From Suilimivivens sp045586385 (GTDB taxonomy: Bacteria; Bacillota; Clostridia; Lachnospirales; Lachnospiraceae): 64,000 nucleotides of DNA. Below the pieces are notes generated by a model. The model was not told where the DNA came from. It saw nothing but the letters and a program-made list of their open reading frames with translations, and did no database searches. Location of the stretch: contig JAZNAE010000091.1 in NCBI GenBank assembly GCA_045586385.1, positions 62,001-126,000 on the forward strand. The letters run 5' to 3'. Both the position numbers and the translations under genes were made by a program. This document shows positions 25,026-33,602 of this stretch, one piece after another; position 1 is the stretch's first letter; each line of letters opens with the position of its first letter.

Positions 25026-27518
25026 ATGAAACTTCTTGATTTTCAAAAATTAACAGAAAATAATATCATTTTTTTAGATGGGGCAACAGGTTCCAACTTG
25101 ATCAAACGCGGAATGCCTGCCGGTGTCTGCCCTGAAAAATGGATTTTAGAAAATAGAGATATATTTATCCAATTACAAAAAGAATATGTGGCGGCAGGAA
25201 GTAATATTATTTACGCACCTACTTTTACCGCTAATCGTATTAAATTAAAGGAATATAATCTTCAGGATGATCTTATTACAATTAATACTGAACTTGTTAA
25301 GTTGTCCAAAATAGCAGCAGGAGACTTAGCATATGTGGCTGCTGATATTACAATGACAGGCGAACAGCTTGCTCCTATGGGGAAAATGGATTTTGAAGAG
25401 CTTATTTCCGTCTATAAAGAGCAAATTGAAGTGACATATAACGCCGGAGCAGACCTAATTGTGGTAGAAACCATGATGAGCCTGCAGGAGAGCAGGGCTG
25501 CACTGATTGCAGCAAAGGAAGTATGTGATTTACCGGTGATGGTAACACTTACTTTTGAAAAAGACGGGAAAACACTTTACGGAACAGACGCGGTAACTGC
25601 TGCCGTTACACTTGAAAAACTCGGTGCTGCAGCAATCGGAGCCAATTGTTCGACAGGACCGGACCAAATGATCGATGTGATCCGTAGAATATCTGAGGTA
25701 GTTTCCATTCCGGTTATTGCAAAACCAAATGCAGGGATCCCATCTTTAAATGAGGCCGGTGAAACAGTTTATGATATGAACGAAACGACTTTTGCGGAAG
25801 AAATGCTTCCTATTGCAGGTGCAGGTGCGACCATTTTAGGAGGCTGTTGCGGTACATCCCCGGCATATATTAAAGCGTTAACAGATATTTGCAAAGGGAA
25901 AGAACAGGCATTTGTTCAAAACAGAAAGAATCAAATAGAAAATGTGATAAAATCCGGTTGCCGTCACCTTTGCAGCGAAAGAAAAACCGTAAGCTTTGGA
26001 TTGAATGATTCTTTTATGATTGTAGGAGAGAGAATTAACCCTACGGGTAAAAAGAAATTACAGGAACAGCTCCGTGCCGGAAATTTAGATATGGTGATGG
26101 ATTTTGCACAAGAACAGGAAGAATGCGGTGCAAGTTTTCTTGATATTAATGTTGGGATGAGCGGTATCGACGAAAAAGAAATGATGCTCAAAGTTTTAGA
26201 GGAGGTAACGCTTGCATCCTCCTTACCATTGGTACTTGATTCCAGTCACATTGATGTGATGGAGGCTGCGTTAAGGAGATATCCGGGACGAGCACTCATT
26301 AATTCTGTTTCGGCTGAAAAAGAAAAGGTTAATAAAATGCTTCCTTTGGCAAAAAAATACGGGGCAATGGTGATCTTGCTTCCTTTATCCGATAAAGGGT
26401 TACCGGAGAATCTTGATGAAAAGATTGCTATTATCGAACATCTTTCCCAAAAGGCATTTACACTTGGTTTGTCCAAAGAAGATTTGGTGGTGGATGGGCT
26501 TGTTGCTACAGTGGGAGCGAATCCGGAGGCGGCAAAAGAAGTGCTGTCAACAATAGCATATTGCAAACAAAACGGTTATGCTACAATATGCGGTCTGTCA
26601 AACATTTCATTTGGTTTACCGGAAAGAAGCTTTGTAAACACTGCTTTTCTGACTATGGCAATACAGACAGGACTTACTATGGCAATTGCAAATCCTTCTC
26701 AGGATATGCTTATTAATACCGCATTTGCTGCTGATTTACTTTTACATAAAGAAGAATCGGATATTCGTTACATCGAACATATACAACAATATCAGGAACG
26801 TAAACCCGTGACAATTCCGACCAAAAGGGAGTCTTCAAAATCGGATTTAAAAGCAGATGCCGGTTATGATAACAATCATAAAAGTCAAACACAAGTTTAT
26901 ACTGATGTTTTAAAAGGAAACAGGAAGCAAATAACAGAGCACACAAAGATTGAGTTGGAAAGTGGTACAGCAGCTTCCGAAATATTAAATGAAATGTTAA
27001 TGCCGGCCATTAATGAAGTGGGAAGACTGTTTGACAGCGGAAAATATTTTTTGCCACAATTAATAGCAAGTGCCGAGAGTATGAAACTGTCGATTGAATA
27101 TTTGGAACCATATCTTGCCACAGGAAAAGAGCAAGACGAAATGCCTACGGTTGTTATTGCAACAGTAGAAGGAGATATTCATGACATCGGGAAAAATTTG
27201 GTTTCCATGATGATGAAAAACTATGGTTTTAAAGTGATTGACCTTGGAAAAGATGTTCCGAGAGATGTCATTATACAAACAGCAAAGGAAAAAAATGCAT
27301 CCATTATTGCATTGTCTGCATTAATGACAACAACTATGCAGGAAATGAAAAATGTGATTGAACTTGCAAAAAAGTCGGGGGTAAGATCAAAAGTAATGAT
27401 TGGAGGTGCCGTTATTACAAATGATTACGCAGAAGAAATCGGTGCAGACGGATATTCAAAGGATGCAGCAGATGCAGTGAAGGTTGCAATGAAATTATCC
27501 GGAATTAACGAAGATTAA
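25026..27518 (+). CDS. metH: Cobalamin-dependent methionine synthase, lacking the activation domain
   Basis: Transfers the methyl group of methyltetrahydrofolate to homocysteine through B12. 830 residues. Order: homocysteine-binding domain (about 1-290; zinc Cys in GANCSTG and GGCCGTSP), pterin-binding domain (about 325-580; MIVGERINPTGKKK), B12 cap (about 625-705), B12 domain (about 710-825) with the base-off motif DIHDIG. The roughly 330-residue AdoMet reactivation domain of E. coli MetH is absent, as in other anaerobes of this group, so reactivation must use a separate protein not seen here. SD AGAGAGGA precedes the ATG. A small membrane-protein gene and the ilv genes follow with no terminator between. 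Confidence 0.93.
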   Translation: MKLLDFQKLTENNIIFLDGATGSNLIKRGMPAGVCPEKWILENRDIFIQLQKEYVAAGSNIIYAPTFTANRIKLKEYNLQDDLITINTELVKLSKIAAGDLAYVAADITMTGEQLAPMGKMDFEELISVYKEQIEVTYNAGADLIVVETMMSLQESRAALIAAKEVCDLPVMVTLTFEKDGKTLYGTDAVTAAVTLEKLGAAAIGANCSTGPDQMIDVIRRISEVVSIPVIAKPNAGIPSLNEAGETVYDMNETTFAEEMLPIAGAGATILGGCCGTSPAYIKALTDICKGKEQAFVQNRKNQIENVIKSGCRHLCSERKTVSFGLNDSFMIVGERINPTGKKKLQEQLRAGNLDMVMDFAQEQEECGASFLDINVGMSGIDEKEMMLKVLEEVTLASSLPLVLDSSHIDVMEAALRRYPGRALINSVSAEKEKVNKMLPLAKKYGAMVILLPLSDKGLPENLDEKIAIIEHLSQKAFTLGLSKEDLVVDGLVATVGANPEAAKEVLSTIAYCKQNGYATICGLSNISFGLPERSFVNTAFLTMAIQTGLTMAIANPSQDMLINTAFAADLLLHKEESDIRYIEHIQQYQERKPVTIPTKRESSKSDLKADAGYDNNHKSQTQVYTDVLKGNRKQITEHTKIELESGTAASEILNEMLMPAINEVGRLFDSGKYFLPQLIASAESMKLSIEYLEPYLATGKEQDEMPTVVIATVEGDIHDIGKNLVSMMMKNYGFKVIDLGKDVPRDVIIQTAKEKNASIIALSALMTTTMQEMKNVIELAKKSGVRSKVMIGGAVITNDYAEEIGADGYSKDAADAVKVAMKLSGINED

Positions 27519-27541
27519 AAAGATATGAAAGGCGGTACATA

Positions 27542-27955
27542 ATGGAAGAAAAAAATGAATTATTGGAAAAACTTGCGAAAAATTCAGCCAAGCAACTTGC
27601 ATATACACGAGTCAGTACGGTTTCAATGCTTGTTTTAACTCTTTCAATTATTGTATGTCTTGTGCTGATTGTTCCGAAGGTTATCGTAACAATAAACGGA
27701 ATAAATGACACCATAACGGATCTTTCAGAGACGATTTCACTTGCAGATACAACGCTGGAAAGTGTAACGGAAATGAGTACCTCTATTTCTACAATGGGAA
27801 CCAATATGGATACTTTCATCACAGATAATTCTGAAACGATAGCGGCGGTTATGACCAAATTGGAAGAAATTGATTTTGAAGGGCTTAACGATGCAATAGA
27901 AGACCTGGGGGATGTTGTTGAGCCATTAGCTAATTTTTTTGGTATATTTAATTAA
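27542..27955 (+). CDS. Single-pass membrane protein with helical repeat, unknown
   Basis: 137 residues: a charged N-terminal helix, one membrane helix (about 27-50), then a Thr/Ser/Asp-rich amphipathic region with 7-residue spacing (NDTITDL, ADTTLESV, STSISTMGTN) that should form a coiled coil outside the membrane. No family recognised; it resembles the helical part of chemoreceptors or phage-tail proteins only in texture. SD AAAGGCGG sits 5-6 bases before the ATG. It lies 23 bases after metH and 22 bases before ilvB2, so it is probably in the same transcript, but a metabolic role cannot be claimed. Confidence 0.75.
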   Translation: MEEKNELLEKLAKNSAKQLAYTRVSTVSMLVLTLSIIVCLVLIVPKVIVTINGINDTITDLSETISLADTTLESVTEMSTSISTMGTNMDTFITDNSETIAAVMTKLEEIDFEGLNDAIEDLGDVVEPLANFFGIFN

Positions 27956-27977
27956 TACAAGAAAGGCAGGATAAAAA

Positions 27978-29591
27978 ATGATAGGTGCAGATGCAATTGT
28001 AAAATGTCTGGAAGAAGAAGGGGTGGAATATGTATTTGGTTATCCGGGTGTAGCAATATGTCCGTTTTATAATAGTATATTGGAATCTTCTGTTAAAACA
28101 ATTTTAATTAGAACAGAGCAGAATGCTGCTCATGCAGCAAGCGGGCTTGCAAGGGTTTCCGGGAAAGTGGGAGTTTGTGCTGTCACATCCGGACCGGGTG
28201 CAACCAATGTAATTACCGGTATTGCAACCGCCTTTGCAGACAGTATTCCCATGGTGTGTATCACAGGACAGGTTAATTCTGCGCTTCTCGGAAGCGATGT
28301 ATTCCAGGAAGCAGATATAACAGGAGCCGTTGAGTCTTTTGTTAAGTACAGTTATCTGGTAAAAAATGTTGCGGATATTCCAAGAATTTTTAAAGAAGCA
28401 TTTCATATTGCAAACACAGGAAGAAAGGGACCGGTACTGATTGATATTCCCATTGATATTCAAAATGCGGAAATAAAGCGGTTTGTTTATCCCGAAAGCG
28501 TTTCTATGCGTACTTATAAACCAACCATACGTGGAAATATGGCGCAGATTAAAAAGGTGGTTGCAGAACTTGAAAAAGCAAAAAAACCGATTATCTGTGC
28601 AGGTGGTGGCGTCCTGCTGTCAGATGCCGAGAAAGAACTTCGTGAATTTTCCAAAAAGTATAAAATTCCTGTTGTTTCCACAATGATGGGAATCAGTGCA
28701 ATGCCGACCAAAGATCCGCTTTATTTCGGAATGGTTGGAAATAACGGTAAGCCATATGCCAATCGCGCCATGAATGAATCTGATTTGCTGATTATGGTAG
28801 GTGCAAGAGTGGCAGACAGGGCTGTAAGCCAACCGGATTTGATTACAGAAAACAAAGTTTTGGTGCATATTGATGTGGATCCTGCAGAAATCGGTAAAAA
28901 CGTAGGACCGACCATTCCTCTTGTCGGTGACGCAAAACATATTTTTGAAGATTTATCATCACAGGAATTTACTTGTAATCATGATGAATGGTTAGAAACG
29001 CTTTCCGAATATCGCGAAAAAATGGAGCCAAAGAGAACACCTAATCCTGATTATGTTGATCCGGCAGCATTTATCACATTGCTCTCAGAAAAAATGCAAG
29101 ATCACGGTATTTATGTTGCGGATGTAGGTCAAAACCAAATTTGGTCCTGTGCATATCACGTTGTAAAGGAAGGAAGATTTTTAACGAGTGGCGGAATGGG
29201 AACTATGGGATATTCCATTCCTGCAGCTATGGGTGCCAAATTATCCGATAAAACCAAACAGGTAATTGCTGTTTGCGGTGATGGCTCTTTCCAAATGTCC
29301 ATGATGGAACTTGCAACTATGAACCAGCATGATATTCCCGTCAAAATCGTTGTGCTTAAGAATAATTATTTGGGAATGGTACGACAGTATCAGCACTTTA
29401 CATATAAGGATCATTATTCCGTTGTTGATTTATCGGGAAGCCCGGATCTTGAGAAATTGGCAGCGGCATATGATATGGGATTCATCAGACTGAAAGATAT
29501 GAAGAAGGTAGAAGAGGCAATAAATATGTTTTTAGCTAAAGATGAATCGATGATTATGGAATGTATGATTGATCCAATGGATTTAGTATAA
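27978..29591 (+). CDS. ilvB: Acetolactate synthase large subunit, second paralogue
   Basis: ThDP/FAD enzyme of branched-chain amino-acid synthesis. 537 residues, shorter than the 550-580 usual. Catalytic Glu47 in RTEQNAAHAA; ThDP motif GDGSFQMSMMELATMN. It differs from the partial copy at 1-1645: GARVADRA instead of GARFSDRV and, in the GMVRQ segment, Tyr471 where the copy at 1-1645 has Trp. In E. coli AHAS II that Trp (464) sets preference for 2-ketobutyrate, so this enzyme may favour acetolactate (valine/leucine) over the isoleucine precursor. SD is CAGGA. It is followed by two small-subunit genes, ilvC and leuCD. Family is certain; specificity is inference. Confidence 0.94.
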   Translation: MIGADAIVKCLEEEGVEYVFGYPGVAICPFYNSILESSVKTILIRTEQNAAHAASGLARVSGKVGVCAVTSGPGATNVITGIATAFADSIPMVCITGQVNSALLGSDVFQEADITGAVESFVKYSYLVKNVADIPRIFKEAFHIANTGRKGPVLIDIPIDIQNAEIKRFVYPESVSMRTYKPTIRGNMAQIKKVVAELEKAKKPIICAGGGVLLSDAEKELREFSKKYKIPVVSTMMGISAMPTKDPLYFGMVGNNGKPYANRAMNESDLLIMVGARVADRAVSQPDLITENKVLVHIDVDPAEIGKNVGPTIPLVGDAKHIFEDLSSQEFTCNHDEWLETLSEYREKMEPKRTPNPDYVDPAAFITLLSEKMQDHGIYVADVGQNQIWSCAYHVVKEGRFLTSGGMGTMGYSIPAAMGAKLSDKTKQVIAVCGDGSFQMSMMELATMNQHDIPVKIVVLKNNYLGMVRQYQHFTYKDHYSVVDLSGSPDLEKLAAAYDMGFIRLKDMKKVEEAINMFLAKDESMIMECMIDPMDLV

Positions 29592-29610
29592 CAGAAGGGA
29601 GTATACAGGT

Positions 29611-30096
29611 ATGAAAAAAATATATTCCGTATTAGTTGAAAACCGTTCCGGTGTATTGTTTAAGGTTGCAGGACTGTTTTCCAGAAGATGTTTTAATATT
29701 GATTCACTGGCTGTTGGTGAAACAGATAATCAGGATGTTTCCTGTATGACAATTGTAAGCAGTGGAGATCAGAAAACATTTGAACAGATTGAAAAGCAAT
29801 TAAATAAGAAATTAGATGTTATTAAAGTAAAGACATTTAATGAAAGTAATAGTATCAGCAGGGAATTAATGCTTATTAAAGTAAAATATAATAAGAGTAA
29901 CCGGCGTGATATTATGGAGATTTGTGACATTATGAAGGCAGAAATTGTAGATATGTCCAAAAATATGATGTTGATACAAATGTGTGATTTGCCGGAGAGA
30001 ACCCAGCTTTTGATTGATATGTTTGCATCCGTAAGTATTGTTGAAGTTGCCAGAACAGGAACCCTTGCTCTTCAAAAATGTAAGGAAACGGAATAA
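29611..30096 (+). CDS. ilvN: Acetolactate synthase small subunit, first copy
   Basis: Regulatory subunit that binds the catalytic subunit and normally gives valine feedback inhibition. 161 residues: ACT domain (about 3-78) and C-terminal domain (about 85-158). Compared with E. coli IlvH, Gly14 and Asn29 are kept, but position 17 is Phe (codon 29659-29661) where E. coli has Ser; S17F is a known valine-resistant substitution there. The usual SRRGFN is SRRCFN. It begins 19 bases after ilvB2 with SD AGAAGGGAG. A second, more canonical copy follows at 30196. Assignment firm; loss of feedback control is inference. Confidence 0.93.
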   Translation: MKKIYSVLVENRSGVLFKVAGLFSRRCFNIDSLAVGETDNQDVSCMTIVSSGDQKTFEQIEKQLNKKLDVIKVKTFNESNSISRELMLIKVKYNKSNRRDIMEICDIMKAEIVDMSKNMMLIQMCDLPERTQLLIDMFASVSIVEVARTGTLALQKCKETE

Positions 30097-30131
30097 AATG
30101 ACAAAAAACATCAATAAAAATGGATAAAATG

Positions 30132-30166
30132 GTACAATTGACTTTTGTACGTCAAGTTGATACAAT
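30132..30166 (+). promoter_or_regulatory. Internal promoter with inverted repeats before the second ilvN
   Basis: TTGACT (30138-30143), 17-base spacer, TACAAT (30161-30166), identical in hexamers and spacing to the serC promoter. Two dyads overlap it: GTACAA (30132-30137) with TTGTAC (30145-30150), and TTGAC (30138-30142) with GTCAA (30151-30155). This suggests separate, regulated transcription of ilvN2-ilvC. Confidence 0.65.
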
Positions 30167-30195
30167 TATGCTTAAATGTTAAGGAGGATTTTTCC

Positions 30196-30693
30196 GTGCG
30201 TAAAAAAGTATTTCAGCTATTAGTAGATAATACAGCCGGTGTGCTTAGCCGCATTTCAGGTTTGTTTTCAAGACGTGGTTATAATATTGAGAGTATTACG
30301 GCCGGCGTGACGGCTGATCCCCGTTATACAAGAATTACGATTGTGGCTTCCGGTGACGATGAAATTCTCGACCAAATTGAAAAACAGGTTGCGAAACTTG
30401 TAGATGTCCGCGATATTAAGGAACTTGAACCGGATAACAGTGTATACAGAGAACTTGCACTGGTAAAGGTCAAAACAAACAGTGAACAGCGACAAGGGGT
30501 TATTTCTGTTGCAGATATTTTCAGGGCGAAGATTATTGATGTTGCTTCTGACAGCTTGATTGTAGAACTTACTGGTAATCAGGCAAAAATCGATGCTTTC
30601 CTTAATTTGCTTGAGGGCTACGAAATATTAGAGCTTGCAAGAACCGGTATTGCCGGTCTTGGTAGAGGAACGGAGAACGTTACCTACTTATAA
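30196..30693 (+). CDS. ilvN: Acetolactate synthase small subunit, second copy
   Basis: 165 residues, ACT domain (about 4-80) and C-terminal domain ending RTGIAGLGRG. It keeps the canonical valine-site pattern (Gly-Val-Leu-Ser and GYNIES), so it should be feedback-sensitive, unlike the copy just upstream. GTG start at 30196: a perfect AAGGAGG lies 8 bases before it, and the upstream in-frame ATG (30145) lies within the promoter spacer. It has its own promoter (30138-30166) and is 45 bases before ilvC. Two different regulatory subunits beside one large subunit, plus the other large subunit at 1-1645, leave the pairing open. Confidence 0.93.
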   Translation: MRKKVFQLLVDNTAGVLSRISGLFSRRGYNIESITAGVTADPRYTRITIVASGDDEILDQIEKQVAKLVDVRDIKELEPDNSVYRELALVKVKTNSEQRQGVISVADIFRAKIIDVASDSLIVELTGNQAKIDAFLNLLEGYEILELARTGIAGLGRGTENVTYL

Positions 30694-30738
30694 ATTTATT
30701 TAATATTCATTATTCATTTTGAAAGGAGTCATACAAAA

Positions 30739-31758
30739 ATGGCAAATATTTATTATCAGGAAGATTGTAACCTCTCTTTATTAGAAGGAAAGACAATCGC
30801 AGTTAACGGCAATGATAGCCAGGGACATGCACATGCGTTAAACGCTAAGGAATCAGGCTGTCATGTTATTATCGGTCTTTATGAAGGTTCTAAGTCTTGG
30901 GCAAAAGCAGAAGCACAGGGATTTGAAGTATACACAGCGGCAGAAGCAGCTAAGAAGGCTGACATCATCATGATTCTTATTAATGATGAATTACAGGCTT
31001 CCATGTATAAGAAAGATATTGAACCCAACCTTGAAGAGGGCAATATGTTAATGTTTGCACATGGTTTCAATATTCACTTTAATCAGATTGTACCTCCTAA
31101 ATTCGTAGACGTTACCATGATTGCCCCTAAGGGACCCGGTCATACAGTAAGAAGTGAATATATGGAAGGTAAGGGAGTACCTTGTCTTGTAGCAGTTCAT
31201 CAGGATGCATCAGGAAAAGCTCTCGACAAAGCACTTGCTTATGCACTTGCTATTGGTGGTGCAAGAGCCGGCGTTCTTGAAACAACATTCAGAACAGAAA
31301 CGGAAACAGACCTTTTCGGCGAACAGGCTGTTCTTTGCGGTGGTGTTTGTGCTCTTATGCAGGCAGGTTTTGAAACACTTACAGAAGCTGGTTATGATGC
31401 AAGAAATGCATATTTTGAATGTATCCATGAAATGAAGCTGATTGTAGACCTTATTTACCAGTCCGGTTTCGAAGGAATGAGATATTCCATTTCCAATACT
31501 GCTGAATACGGTGATTACATAACAGGACCTAAGATTATCACAGATGAAACAAAGAAAGCAATGAAGCAGATTTTGAAAGATATCCAGGACGGTACTTTTG
31601 CAAAAGACTTCTTACTTGATATGTCTGCAGCAGGTGGCCAGGCTCATTTCAAAGCAATGAGAAAATTAGCTACAGAACATCCTTCAGAGCAGGTTGGTAA
31701 GGAAATCCGTAAGCTTTACAGCTGGAACAATGAAAGTGAAAAGTTAATTAATAATTAA
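30739..31758 (+). CDS. ilvC: Ketol-acid reductoisomerase with altered Rossmann motif
   Basis: Isomerises and reduces acetolactate to dihydroxyisovalerate using NAD(P)H and Mg. 339 residues, class I size. The knotted domain keeps its acidic ligands (TETDLFGEQAVLCGG; AYFECIHEMK). In the nucleotide site the usual GYGSQGHAHA reads GNDSQGHAHA: residue 25 is Asn and the second glycine of GxGxxG is Asp26 (codon 30814-30816). The following loop is LYEGSKSW, with Tyr/Glu where NADPH enzymes usually have Arg. Codons are biased as in highly expressed genes. SD AAAGGAG. It is certainly an IlvC homologue; cofactor use and activity need checking. Confidence 0.93.
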   Translation: MANIYYQEDCNLSLLEGKTIAVNGNDSQGHAHALNAKESGCHVIIGLYEGSKSWAKAEAQGFEVYTAAEAAKKADIIMILINDELQASMYKKDIEPNLEEGNMLMFAHGFNIHFNQIVPPKFVDVTMIAPKGPGHTVRSEYMEGKGVPCLVAVHQDASGKALDKALAYALAIGGARAGVLETTFRTETETDLFGEQAVLCGGVCALMQAGFETLTEAGYDARNAYFECIHEMKLIVDLIYQSGFEGMRYSISNTAEYGDYITGPKIITDETKKAMKQILKDIQDGTFAKDFLLDMSAAGGQAHFKAMRKLATEHPSEQVGKEIRKLYSWNNESEKLINN

Positions 31759-31771
31759 TAAAAGTTAGGCT

Positions 31772-31805
31772 AAAGTCCCTGCTGTAAGTGGCAGGGGCTT
31801 TATTA
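31772..31805 (+). terminator. Hairpin after ilvC, weak terminator
   Basis: AAAGTCCCTGC (31772-31782) pairs with GCAGGGGCTTT (31791-31801; one G-T pair). The following sequence TATTACATTG has few T residues, so partial readthrough into leuC is likely. Confidence 0.6.
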
Positions 31806-31829
31806 CATTGAAAACAGGAGGTTTCGGTC

Positions 31830-33095
31830 ATGGGAATGACAATGACTCAGAAAATTTTAGCAGCACATGCAGGACTTGACTATGTAGAAGCAGGTCAATT
31901 AATAGAAGCAGATTTGGATTTAGTATTAGGAAATGATATCACAAGTCCTGTTGCTATCAAAGAAATGGAAAAAATGAATGTTGACGGTGTTTTTCATAAG
32001 GATAAAATTGCACTTGTTCCCGATCATTTTGTTCCAAACAAGGATATTAAGTCTGCGGAACATTGTAAGTGTGTAAGAGAATTTGCCTACAGAAATGAAA
32101 TCACTAATTATTTTGAAGTCGGTGAAATGGGGATTGAACATGCACTTTTACCCGAAAAAGGACTTACTGTTGCCGGCGATGTAATTATCGGTGCTGATTC
32201 ACATACATGTACATATGGTGCATTAGGTGCATTTTCAACAGGTGTAGGGAGTACAGATATGGCTGCCGGCATGGCTACCGGAAAAGCATGGTTCAAAGTT
32301 CCTTCCGCAATAAAATTTAATTTAATCGGGAAACCGTCCAAATGGGTAAGCGGCAAAGATGTAATTTTACATATTATCGGTATGATAGGTGTAGATGGTG
32401 CTTTATATAAATCAATGGAATTTGTAGGCGATGGAATTAAAAATCTTACAATGGACGATCGTTTTACAATTGCAAATATGGCAATTGAAGCAGGCGGCAA
32501 AAACGGTATTTTCCCTGTAGATGATCTTGCAATTGCATATATGAAGGAGCATTCCAAACGAGACTTTACAGTATATGAAGCAGATGAAGATGCTGTTTAT
32601 GATGAGGAGTATACCATTGATTTAAGTACACTCCGTCCTACAATTGCATTTCCTCATTTACCGGAAAACACAAAGACAATTGATGAAATTAAGGAAGAAA
32701 TCAAAATCGACCAGGTAGTGATCGGTTCGTGTACAAATGGACGAATCGATGACATGCGTATCGCAGCAGAAGTTTTGAAAGGACGTCATGTTGCAAAAGG
32801 AATGCGCTGTATCATAATTCCGGCTACACAGGCAATCTATATGCAAGCAATGGAAGAAGGACTGCTTAAAATCTTTATTGAAGCCGGTGCAGTGGTAAGT
32901 ACACCCACCTGTGGACCTTGCCTTGGAGGATACATGGGTATTTTAGCAGAAGGTGAAAGATGTGTTTCCACTACCAACCGTAACTTTGTTGGACGTATGG
33001 GACATGTAAAATCCGAGATTTATTTGGCAAGTCCTGCTGTTGCGGCAGCAAGTGCAATTACAGGAAAGATTTCCTGTCCCTGCCAGTTATCATAA
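31830..33095 (+). CDS. leuC: 3-isopropylmalate dehydratase large subunit
   Basis: Aconitase-family [4Fe-4S] subunit that isomerises 2-isopropylmalate to 3-isopropylmalate in leucine synthesis. 421 residues, the shorter archaeal/HacA-like subtype rather than the 465-residue enterobacterial one. Cluster cysteines are in GSCTNGR and TPTCGPCLGG (near 300 and 358-361). GADSHTCTYGALG is also typical. The ATG follows AGGAGG at 8 bases. leuD starts 18 bases after the stop. leuA and leuB are not in the window. Homoaconitase or citraconate-type activity cannot be excluded from sequence alone, but the ilv context favours leucine. Confidence 0.93.
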   Translation: MGMTMTQKILAAHAGLDYVEAGQLIEADLDLVLGNDITSPVAIKEMEKMNVDGVFHKDKIALVPDHFVPNKDIKSAEHCKCVREFAYRNEITNYFEVGEMGIEHALLPEKGLTVAGDVIIGADSHTCTYGALGAFSTGVGSTDMAAGMATGKAWFKVPSAIKFNLIGKPSKWVSGKDVILHIIGMIGVDGALYKSMEFVGDGIKNLTMDDRFTIANMAIEAGGKNGIFPVDDLAIAYMKEHSKRDFTVYEADEDAVYDEEYTIDLSTLRPTIAFPHLPENTKTIDEIKEEIKIDQVVIGSCTNGRIDDMRIAAEVLKGRHVAKGMRCIIIPATQAIYMQAMEEGLLKIFIEAGAVVSTPTCGPCLGGYMGILAEGERCVSTTNRNFVGRMGHVKSEIYLASPAVAAASAITGKISCPCQLS

Positions 33096-33113
33096 CAGAA
33101 AGGAATAGAAGAT

Positions 33114-33602
33114 ATGAAAGCAGCAAAAGGTATTGTTTTTAAATATGGTGACAATGTAGATACAGATGTTATTATCCCCGCAAGATATTTAAATTCATCT
33201 GATCCTGCAGAACTTGCCACACACTGTATGGAAGATATTGATAAAGATTTTGTGAAAAATGTAAAGAAAGGTGACATTATTGTTGCTGATAAGAATTTCG
33301 GTTGCGGTTCTTCGAGAGAACATGCGCCTATAGCAATTAAGGCGGCCGGTGTAAGCTGTGTAATTGCAGAAACTTTTGCAAGAATATTTTACAGAAATGC
33401 TATCAATATCGGTCTTCCTATTATTGAGTGTCCGGAAGCATCAAAAGGAATTGAAGCCGGTGATGAAGTGGAAGTAGATTTTGACTCCGGTATTATTAAA
33501 AATCTGACCAAAGGAACACAATTTAAGGGTCAAGCATTTCCGGAATTTATGCAGAAGATTATTGCAGCTGAAGGGCTTGTGAACTATATCAATCAAAAAT
33601 AA
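33114..33602 (+). CDS. leuD: 3-isopropylmalate dehydratase small subunit
   Basis: Swivelling domain partner of LeuC. 162 residues, matching the short LeuC subtype. Contains GDNVDTDVIIPARYL and the substrate-loop motif NFGCGSSREHAP (about 61-72), followed by ETFARIFYRNAINIGLP. The specificity region after Ser-Ser-Arg-Glu is the isopropylmalate-like type. SD AGAAAGGA precedes the ATG. No clear terminator follows; the next gene is 141 bases downstream behind a hairpin. Confidence 0.94.
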   Translation: MKAAKGIVFKYGDNVDTDVIIPARYLNSSDPAELATHCMEDIDKDFVKNVKKGDIIVADKNFGCGSSREHAPIAIKAAGVSCVIAETFARIFYRNAINIGLPIIECPEASKGIEAGDEVEVDFDSGIIKNLTKGTQFKGQAFPEFMQKIIAAEGLVNYINQK

